Positions 6,164-10,963 of a stretch of 10,963 nt of DNA are shown piece after piece. The notes under the pieces were generated by a model. The model was not told where the DNA came from and did not search any database. It saw only the letters and a list, made by a program, of their open reading frames with translations. Position 1 is the first letter of the stretch. Each line of letters opens with the position of its first letter. The DNA comes from CAISIP01 sp031403955 (GTDB taxonomy: Bacteria > Pseudomonadota > Gammaproteobacteria > Burkholderiales > Burkholderiaceae_C), in the NCBI GenBank assembly GCA_031403955.1, contig JANNGR010000112.1, positions 1-10,963 on the forward strand, written 5' to 3'. The translations under genes and the position numbers were made by a program.

Positions 6164-6810
6164 CCGTCAGCGCTTACCAGCGCGCGTGTTTCCCGCGCCA
6201 AACGGGTAATCCGAGCCCAATCGCCTTGCGCCAGTGCGTCGGCGGGCACCAGCCACGAGCCGCCCACGCAAACCACGTTGGGCAACACCAGCAACTCGGC
6301 GGCGTTGTGCAGCGTGACACCACCCGTGGGGCAAAACTTCACGTCGCCAAATGGCCCGCTCCAGGCCTTCAACATGGCCACGCCACCGGCCTGCATGGCC
6401 GGGAAAAACTTGAGTCCCGTCAGACCGTCCTGCTGGCACAACATGATTTCACTGCCAGTCGCGACACCCGGCAACAACGGCAGTCCCAGGTCGCGGCAGG
6501 CCTGACCCAGCGTATGGGTGTAGCCGGGGCTGACGGCGAAACGCGCGCCGGCCATCGCCGCCGCCTGGGCGTCGGCCGCGCTGCGCACCGTGCCGGCTCC
6601 GAGCACCGCCTCGGGCACATCGCGTGCGATGGCTTCCATGCAGGCCAGCGCCTGCGGCGTGCGTAGCGTCACTTCCAGCATGCGAATGCCACCCGCCACC
6701 AATGCGCGGGCCATCGGCACCGCATGGGCCACGTCATGCAACACGATGACAGGAATGACCGGCGCATCCTGCATCACCTGCAGTGCGCTCAAAGGATTGT
6801 TTACAGCCAT
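6160..6810 (-). CDS. eda: 2-dehydro-3-deoxyphosphogluconate (KDPG) aldolase
   Basis: A 216-residue class I aldolase that cleaves KDPG to pyruvate and glyceraldehyde-3-phosphate, the second Entner-Doudoroff step. Residues align with the E. coli enzyme: Glu46 and Arg50 in MLEVTLRTP, Lys134 (Schiff base) in GLKFFPA, and the phosphate loop PTGGVTLHN (161-169). Length and ends are normal. Its ATG (6808-6810) overlaps the edd stop by 10 bp, and its TGA overlaps the ATG of the downstream membrane-protein remnant. The three genes therefore formed a tightly coupled operon. No separate promoter is seen. Confidence 0.97.
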   Translation of the reverse strand: MAVNNPLSALQVMQDAPVIPVIVLHDVAHAVPMARALVAGGIRMLEVTLRTPQALACMEAIARDVPEAVLGAGTVRSAADAQAAAMAGARFAVSPGYTHTLGQACRDLGLPLLPGVATGSEIMLCQQDGLTGLKFFPAMQAGGVAMLKAWSGPFGDVKFCPTGGVTLHNAAELLVLPNVVCVGGSWLVPADALAQGDWARITRLARETRALVSADG

Positions 6811-8684
6811 GAGCAGGCTCCTTCTTCTGCGCTCAGCGCGTTACGGCGCATGCCGGCAAATAGTTCGCGCCCCATGTCCAGACCGTTGCTTTCAACCAGA
6901 TCGTCCGGCATGGTATCGAGCGCACGCCGATTCCATTCATCCATCGGCACCAGCGCCTGCAACGTGCCCGCGACAGCGTCGAGCCGAATCACGTCGCCGT
7001 CGCGCAAGCGCGCCAGCGCTCCACCCGCGGCTGCTTCCGGCGACACATGGATCGCGGCCGGTACCTTGCCCGACGCGCCACTCATACGACCGTCGGTCAC
7101 CAGCGCCACGTTGAACCCCCTGCCCTGCAACACCGCCAGCGGCGGCGTAAGTTTGTGCAGTTCGGGCATGCCATTGGCGCGCGGGCCCTGCCAGCGCACC
7201 ACACACACCACGTCCCGATCGAGTTCACCGGCGGAAAACGCGTGGTGCAGCGCCTCCTGCGAGTCAAACACACGCGCCGGCGCCTGCACTACATGGCGGT
7301 CGTCGGGCACTGCCGACACCTTGATCACACTACGCCCCAGGTTGCCCAGCAGCAGCTTGAGACCACCGGTGGCACTAAACGGCAACGTGGCGCTACGGAC
7401 CACCGACTCGTCCGCGGATGCGCCCGCGTCACGCCAGCCCAAGGCGTCACCGGTGGCCTGGGGAATGCGCGTGAACTCGCGCAGGCCACCAGGGCGAACG
7501 GTCAGCACGTCGGCGTGCATCAGATGGGCGTCGAGCAACTCGCGGATCACAAAACCCGGACCACCCGCGGCCTGAAACTGGTTTACATCGGCGCTGCCAT
7601 TCGGGTAGACACGTGTCAGCAAGGGCACCACTTCCGACAAGGCTGAAAAGTCGTCCCAATCGATCACGATACCGGCCGCCCGGGCCACCGCCACCCAATG
7701 GATCAGATGGTTGGTCGAGCCACCAGTAGCCAGCAAGGCGACCATGGCGTTGACGATGCAGCGCTCGTCCACCACCCGGCCGATCGGCGCGCAGGATTGC
7801 ACTAGCTGGGCCGTGGGCGAATCAACAGCATCCGAAACCGGGGTCGCCCTGCCAAGTACGGTGCGCACCGCCTCAAGCGTCAGTGCATCGCGCAGCGCGG
7901 CACCGGGATTCACAAACGCGGTGCCCGGCACATGCAGGCCCATCGCCTCCAGCAACATCTGGTTGCTGTTGGCGGTGCCGTAAAAGGTGCAGGTACCCAG
8001 GCCATGGTAGGCCTGCGACTCGGCCTGCAACAGTTCCGATCGGCCCACCAGCCCCTGTGCCGCCAACTCGCGCACCTTGCCTTTTGCGTTGTTGGACAGA
8101 CCCGAGGTCATCGGCCCGGCCGGAACAAAAACGGTTGGCAAGTGACCGAAATGCAGCGCCCCGATCAGCAGGCCCGGAACGATCTTGTCGCATACACCGA
8201 GCATCAAGGCGCCGTCGAACATGTCGTGGCTAAGCGCCACCGCAGTGGCCATGGCGATCACATCGCGTGAATACAGGCTGAGCTCCATGCCGGCGGTGCC
8301 TTGCGTGACGCCGTCGCACATCGCCGGCACGCCGCCGGCAACCTGGGCCGTGGCGCCGAGCCTGCGCGCCTCGGCCTTGATCAGATCCGGGTAACGCTGC
8401 ATCGGCGCATGCGCCGACAACATGTCGTTGTAGGCCGTGACGATGGCGATGTTGGGCGCACGTTCGGCGCTGATGGTGAGCTTGCCGTTACGCGGCATGG
8501 CGGCCGCCTTGTCGTTGTCCGGCATGGCCGCCAAGGCATGCGCCACGTTGGCGCAACCCATCCGTTCAGTGCCCGGTTTGCGCCGCGCTTGTGTCTCAAG
8601 GCGTTGCAGATAACGGGTCCGGGTGGTCTGGCTGCGCTGCATGATGCGGTTTGTCACCGCCAATACTGTGTGGTGAAGTTTCAT
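6801..8684 (-). CDS. edd: 6-phosphogluconate dehydratase (Entner-Doudoroff)
   Basis: A 627-residue IlvD/Edd-family iron-sulfur dehydratase making KDPG from 6-phosphogluconate. Cys123 (MCDGVTQG), Cys165 (GVCDKIVPG) and Cys232 (GTCTFYGTANSNQ) are at the conserved positions. The C-terminal signature LVTDGRMSGASGKVP and the NGMPELHKL segment distinguish it as Edd rather than IlvD. It is about 24 residues longer than E. coli Edd, mostly spread in loops. The ATG at 8684 is chosen because LHHTVLAVTNRIMQRSQTTR aligns with the E. coli N-terminus. However, no Shine-Dalgarno lies before it, and a HexR-like operator ends only 7 bp upstream, which suggests a leaderless or very short-leader message. It diverges from the chaC-like gene. 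Confidence 0.97.
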   Translation of the reverse strand: MKLHHTVLAVTNRIMQRSQTTRTRYLQRLETQARRKPGTERMGCANVAHALAAMPDNDKAAAMPRNGKLTISAERAPNIAIVTAYNDMLSAHAPMQRYPDLIKAEARRLGATAQVAGGVPAMCDGVTQGTAGMELSLYSRDVIAMATAVALSHDMFDGALMLGVCDKIVPGLLIGALHFGHLPTVFVPAGPMTSGLSNNAKGKVRELAAQGLVGRSELLQAESQAYHGLGTCTFYGTANSNQMLLEAMGLHVPGTAFVNPGAALRDALTLEAVRTVLGRATPVSDAVDSPTAQLVQSCAPIGRVVDERCIVNAMVALLATGGSTNHLIHWVAVARAAGIVIDWDDFSALSEVVPLLTRVYPNGSADVNQFQAAGGPGFVIRELLDAHLMHADVLTVRPGGLREFTRIPQATGDALGWRDAGASADESVVRSATLPFSATGGLKLLLGNLGRSVIKVSAVPDDRHVVQAPARVFDSQEALHHAFSAGELDRDVVCVVRWQGPRANGMPELHKLTPPLAVLQGRGFNVALVTDGRMSGASGKVPAAIHVSPEAAAGGALARLRDGDVIRLDAVAGTLQALVPMDEWNRRALDTMPDDLVESNGLDMGRELFAGMRRNALSAEEGACSWL

Positions 8685-8691
8685 GGTATTT

Positions 8692-8708
8692 TGGTAACTA
8701 AATTACAA
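8692..8708. promoter_or_regulatory. HexR-like operator in front of edd
   Basis: TGGTAACTAAATTACAA matches the HexR palindrome TTGTAATTAAATTACAA at 15 of 17 positions, with a perfect right half. HexR, an RpiR-family repressor that responds to KDPG, is known to control edd-eda and related sugar genes in gamma- and betaproteobacteria. The site lies between edd and the divergent chaC-like gene. No hexR gene is in the window. Confidence 0.7.
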
Positions 8709-8724
8709 CTTTGATCGTACCGCA

Positions 8725-8787
8725 GTTACACAGCGCGCAGGTTACCACCGGGTTACCAAATCGATGTGGGCACCGCGTTACAGTAAC
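8725..8787. repeat. Cluster of GTTAC/GTAAC motifs in the edd-chaC intergenic region
   Basis: GTTAC occurs at 8725, 8741, 8752 and 8777, and GTAAC at 8783; another GTAAC lies inside the HexR-like site at 8694. Two copies are GGTTACC (8740-8746 and 8751-8757), 11 bp apart, so on the same helix face. The last two form the perfect 11-bp palindrome GTTACAGTAAC at 8777-8787. This looks like binding sites for a second regulator, unidentified, placed to act on edd or on the chaC-like gene. Confidence 0.45.
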
Positions 8788-8794
8788 ACCCAGT

Positions 8795-9400
8795 GTGAAC
8801 ACCCAAACCTTTGCCCAGACCGTGTTGCCCCCGGCAATTCGCGATCCGCTGCCCATGTTCGAGCGCGTGATGACCCAGTGGGGTAGTCAGGGCGACTTGT
8901 GGTTATTTGCCTACGCGTCGCTGATCTGGCGGCCTGACTTCGACGTCGCGGAGCAACACCTTGCCCGAGTGCACGGCTGGCACCGGGCGCTGAAGATGTG
9001 GAGCCGGGTCAACCGGGGCACGGTGGAAAAACCCGGATTGGTATTTGCCTTGTTGTCCGGTGGCAGTTGCCATGGCGCGGTACTGCGGGTGGCCCGCCGC
9101 GACGGTGAGTCGGTGCTGCAAAAGTTGTGGCAGCGGGAAATGGTGACCGGTGTCTACGATCCCAGATGGCTACGTTGCAACACGCAGCAGGGGCCGGTAA
9201 CCGCGCTGGCGTTTACGCTCTCGCGCCGCAGCCCGAACTTCACCGGCGACCTCAGCGCCGAGCGTTACCGCGAGATTTTTTCGGCGTCCCAAGGCCGTTA
9301 TGGCACCACGGTCGAATACGCCGGCCAAACCCTGCACTGCCTGCAACAACACGGCATACGCGACACGGCGCTGCAAAAGCTGTTGGCCCATGCCACCTGA
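8795..9400 (+). CDS. chaC: ChaC-family gamma-glutamylcyclotransferase (glutathione-degrading)
   Basis: A 201-residue protein from the GTG at 8795. ChaC enzymes act in the cytoplasm and split glutathione to 5-oxoproline and Cys-Gly. The family pattern is clear: LWLFAYASLIWRPDF (residues 35-49), WSRVNRGTVEKPGLVF (69-84), GGSCHGAVLRVA and the catalytic Glu115 in REMVTGVYDPRWL. The usual substrate-loop YGSL is YASL here, with Gly replaced by Ala. The frame is open from a TTG at 8711, but that start would lie within the intergenic operator region. GTG 8795 or ATG 8855 (20 residues shorter) are the sensible starts; neither has a strong ribosome-binding site. It may share the intergenic control region with edd, and pdxH follows 21 bp after its stop. 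Confidence 0.88.
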   Translation: MNTQTFAQTVLPPAIRDPLPMFERVMTQWGSQGDLWLFAYASLIWRPDFDVAEQHLARVHGWHRALKMWSRVNRGTVEKPGLVFALLSGGSCHGAVLRVARRDGESVLQKLWQREMVTGVYDPRWLRCNTQQGPVTALAFTLSRRSPNFTGDLSAERYREIFSASQGRYGTTVEYAGQTLHCLQQHGIRDTALQKLLAHAT

Positions 9401-9421
9401 TGCGGTTCTTATTCTGACCAC

Positions 9422-10060
9422 ATGAGCAATATTGCCGACCTGCGCAAGAGTTACGAGCGCGCCGAACTCAGTGAAGACGCATCACACGCCGACCCGCTGC
9501 AGCAGTTTGCGCAGTGGCTGAATGAAGCCATTCAATCCGAATTGCCTGAACCGAATGCGATGACGCTGGCCACGGTGGCCGGCAGCCTGCGCCCCAGTAC
9601 CCGCGTGGTGTTGATCAAGGCTTTCGATGCGCGCGGCATCGTCTGGTACACCAACTATGAGAGCCGCAAGGGGCTTGAGCTGGCGGGCAATCCGTATGCG
9701 GCATTGCAGTTTCACTGGGTCGAGCTCGAACGCGTGGTACGCATTGAAGGCCTGGTGGAAAAAGTAAGCGCTTCGGAAAGTGACGCGTATTTCAAAACCC
9801 GGCCGCTCGACTCGCGTATCGGCGCCTGGGCGTCGCCCCAATCGCAGGTGATCTCCAGCCGCGCCGTGTTGCTCGCAAACGCCGCCCGATACGGCGCCCA
9901 GTTTCTGCTGCAGCCACCACGACCGCCGCACTGGGGCGGCTACCGCCTGAAGCCCGATAGCTGGCAGTTCTGGCAGGGACGCAAGAGCCGCCTGCATGAC
10001 CGGCTGCGTTACACGCTGACCGAAAACGCCAACTGGATCCGCGAACGCCTTGCGCCGTGA
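9422..10060 (+). CDS. pdxH: Pyridoxamine/pyridoxine 5'-phosphate oxidase
   Basis: A 212-residue FMN enzyme that makes pyridoxal 5'-phosphate from PNP or PMP, in the vitamin B6 biosynthesis and salvage pathway. FMN and substrate segments are all present in order: RVVLIKAFDARGIVWYTNYE, SRKG, FHWVELERVVRIEG, YFKTRPLDSRIGAWAS, and the C-terminal signature with WGGYRLKPDSWQFWQGR, SRLHDR and WIRERLAP. Length is that of the family. The ATG at 9422 matches the usual N-terminus (ADLRKSYERAEL). There is no clear Shine-Dalgarno; the 21-bp gap after the chaC-like stop suggests the two are co-transcribed. Nothing is odd about the protein. Confidence 0.97.
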   Translation: MSNIADLRKSYERAELSEDASHADPLQQFAQWLNEAIQSELPEPNAMTLATVAGSLRPSTRVVLIKAFDARGIVWYTNYESRKGLELAGNPYAALQFHWVELERVVRIEGLVEKVSASESDAYFKTRPLDSRIGAWASPQSQVISSRAVLLANAARYGAQFLLQPPRPPHWGGYRLKPDSWQFWQGRKSRLHDRLRYTLTENANWIRERLAP

Positions 10061-10081
10061 ATCTGCTGTTGGCGTCGGACA

Positions 10082-10582
10082 TCAAAGCCTTCCCACCAGC
10101 AGCATCACAACCGACACGCTGGCAATCGAAAACGCCGTAGAGACCGCGACACTGGCGGTGACCAATTCTTCCGCCACGCCGTAACGCTGAGAAAACATGA
10201 AGACGCTGGCGCCAATCGGCAACGCGGCAGTAACCACCATGACCGCCAGCGGCAAGCCAGCCATGCCCATGGCCCAACCCAGCAACCAGGCGAGCATGGG
10301 CAATAACAGGTTCTTGATGCTGGTAAGAACCAGCGCCCCGCGCAACTGTGCGCCGATGGCCGAGCCAGCCAGCGTAATACCGACCAGCAACAACGCCAGC
10401 GGGCCAAACGCACTGCCCAACCATCGCATCACCTGGTCCGGCCACTCCGCAATCTCCAGGCCGGTCTGAGCAAACAGCAGCCCAGCCAGGATGGGCAGCG
10501 GCACCGGGTGGAGCAACGCCTTGCGTAATGCCTTGCCCGCCACGCGCAACACGCGCCGGGTTAGGTCCGGGGTTTTGGCGGT
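10082..10582 (-). pseudogene. 5'-truncated AEC (auxin efflux carrier family) permease
   Basis: About 166 residues of the C-terminal half of an AEC-family transporter (normally about 300-320 residues, ten helices). Five hydrophobic segments are visible: PVPLPILAGLLFAQTGLEI, the FGPLALLLVGITLAGSAIG helix with its GxxLA pattern, VLTSIKNLLLPMLAWLLGWA, MVVTAALPIGASVFMFSQRY, and a final helix ending MLLVGRL. The stop is at 10082-10084, 21 bp from the end of pdxH, with which it converges. Upstream of about 10582 the open frame continues to 10702, but those 40 codons are antisense to a transposase, so the N-terminal half is gone. A fused product could be translated from that sequence, but it would lack the first helices. 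Confidence 0.8.
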
Positions 10583-10587
10583 CTGCT

Positions 10588-10963
10588 CGTACCACTGCGC
10601 CAAACAGCACAGCCAACCTGGTGGCGGCAAAGTGGCCGAGCTGACTCTCACTGCACTGGAGCCGATCGATCGCATCGCGGCCCTGGTGCCGCCGCCACGC
10701 ACCCACCGGCATCGCTACTTTGGCGTACTGGCACCAAACTTGCCACTGAGAGCCAAGCGTGACGGCTCTGGCAGCACCCGCTCAGGCGATGCCTGCTCAC
10801 CCTACGCCAGCCGGCAGGAGCAAGGGTGCGCCTGAAGTGCGCGGGGCAATGCTGTCACAGCCCAGCCCGAGTCCGTGCCGCCCAAGCGCGCACCGGCACA
10901 TTACCTTTGGGCGGTGCTGAGCGCCAGAATCCACCAGGTTTTCCCGCTGCTGCGCCCGATGTG
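10588..10963 (+). pseudogene. Degraded C-terminal part of an IS91-like (Y2/HUH, zinc-binding) transposase
   Basis: In the first frame, from about 10588 to 10754, the translation includes YHCAKQHSQPGGGK, AELTLTALEPIDRIAALVPP and PRTHRHRYFGVLAPNLPLRA. These are typical of the IS91/ISCR-like putative transposase family. The frame then shifts by one near 10755-10759 (VTALAAPAQAMPAHP) and returns to the first frame before 10863, giving PPKRAPAHYLWAVL and SARIHQVFPLLRPM at the window edge, where the family reads HYLWA-L-ARIYEVFPL. Two compensating indels mean no full product. The element truncates the AEC gene near 10585 and continues beyond the window; its other end cannot be seen. Confidence 0.8.

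Noticed and set aside
6724..7575. 283-codon open frame on the plus strand inside edd/eda
   Set aside because: It is antisense to conserved Edd and Eda segments and is rich in Ser, Arg, Pro and Thr with no domain.
8711..8794. TTG start at 8711 for the ChaC-like gene
   Set aside because: It would translate the intergenic operator region; GTG 8795 gives a normal family length.
10582..10702. N-terminal 40 codons of the AEC open frame
   Set aside because: They are the antisense of the IS91-like transposase, not transporter sequence.
9792..10712. 306-codon open frame on the minus strand across pdxH and the AEC remnant
   Set aside because: It overlaps unmistakable PdxH on one side and the true AEC frame on the other; its Gly/Arg/Ala-rich sequence has no helices of its own.

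Overview
The window looks like the chromosome of a betaproteobacterium, probably a Burkholderiales/Comamonadaceae-type organism. The grounds are high GC, an edd-eda Entner-Doudoroff operon with a HexR-like operator, the style of the ChaC and PdxH proteins, and a tripartite-tricarboxylate (Bug/TctC) receptor fragment. Taxonomy is inferred from protein character only; no rRNA or tRNA gene is seen.

There are two layers. The backbone, about 6.16-10.58 kb plus about 0.1-0.3 kb, holds edd-eda on the minus strand, with a divergent ChaC-type gamma-glutamylcyclotransferase and pdxH on the plus strand. An AEC-type permease on the minus strand converges on pdxH. Its 5' half is lost where a degraded IS91-like transposase, broken by two compensating frameshifts, begins near 10.59 kb and runs off the right edge.

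The second layer, about 0.29-6.02 kb, is a hydroxyproline-catabolism block. A GntR/FCD regulator is transcribed leftwards. Diverging from it are a DapA-family Pyr4H2C deaminase, a two-cysteine 4-hydroxyproline 2-epimerase, a broken Ldh2-type reductase, a FAD-dependent D-hydroxyproline dehydrogenase and a truncated Bug receptor. Left of the regulator lies a shattered N-terminal remnant of an alpha-ketoglutarate-semialdehyde dehydrogenase. The three core enzymes would convert trans-4-hydroxy-L-proline to cis-4-hydroxy-D-proline, then to pyrroline-4-hydroxy-2-carboxylate, then to alpha-ketoglutarate semialdehyde. The last oxidation and the receptor gene are damaged here and must come from elsewhere if the pathway runs.

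The main structural observation is that the two edges of this block carry the N-terminal and C-terminal pieces of what looks like one small membrane-protein gene. The N-terminal piece starts in an ATGA overlap with the eda stop (6160-6163) and dies near 6.02 kb. The C-terminal piece resumes near 0.30 kb on the same strand. The simplest reading is that the hydroxyproline block replaced the middle of this third gene of the edd-eda operon and has since been decaying at its edges. No transposase, tRNA or clear target duplication was found at the two junctions.

Regulatory DNA is readable in two places. The gntR-deaminase intergenic region has an inverted pair of identical 12-bp operator-like sites 85 bp apart, a good sigma70-type promoter and a longer palindrome over its -10. 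The edd-chaC intergenic region has a 15/17 match to the HexR consensus only 7 bp from the edd start, plus a cluster of GTTAC/GTAAC motifs.
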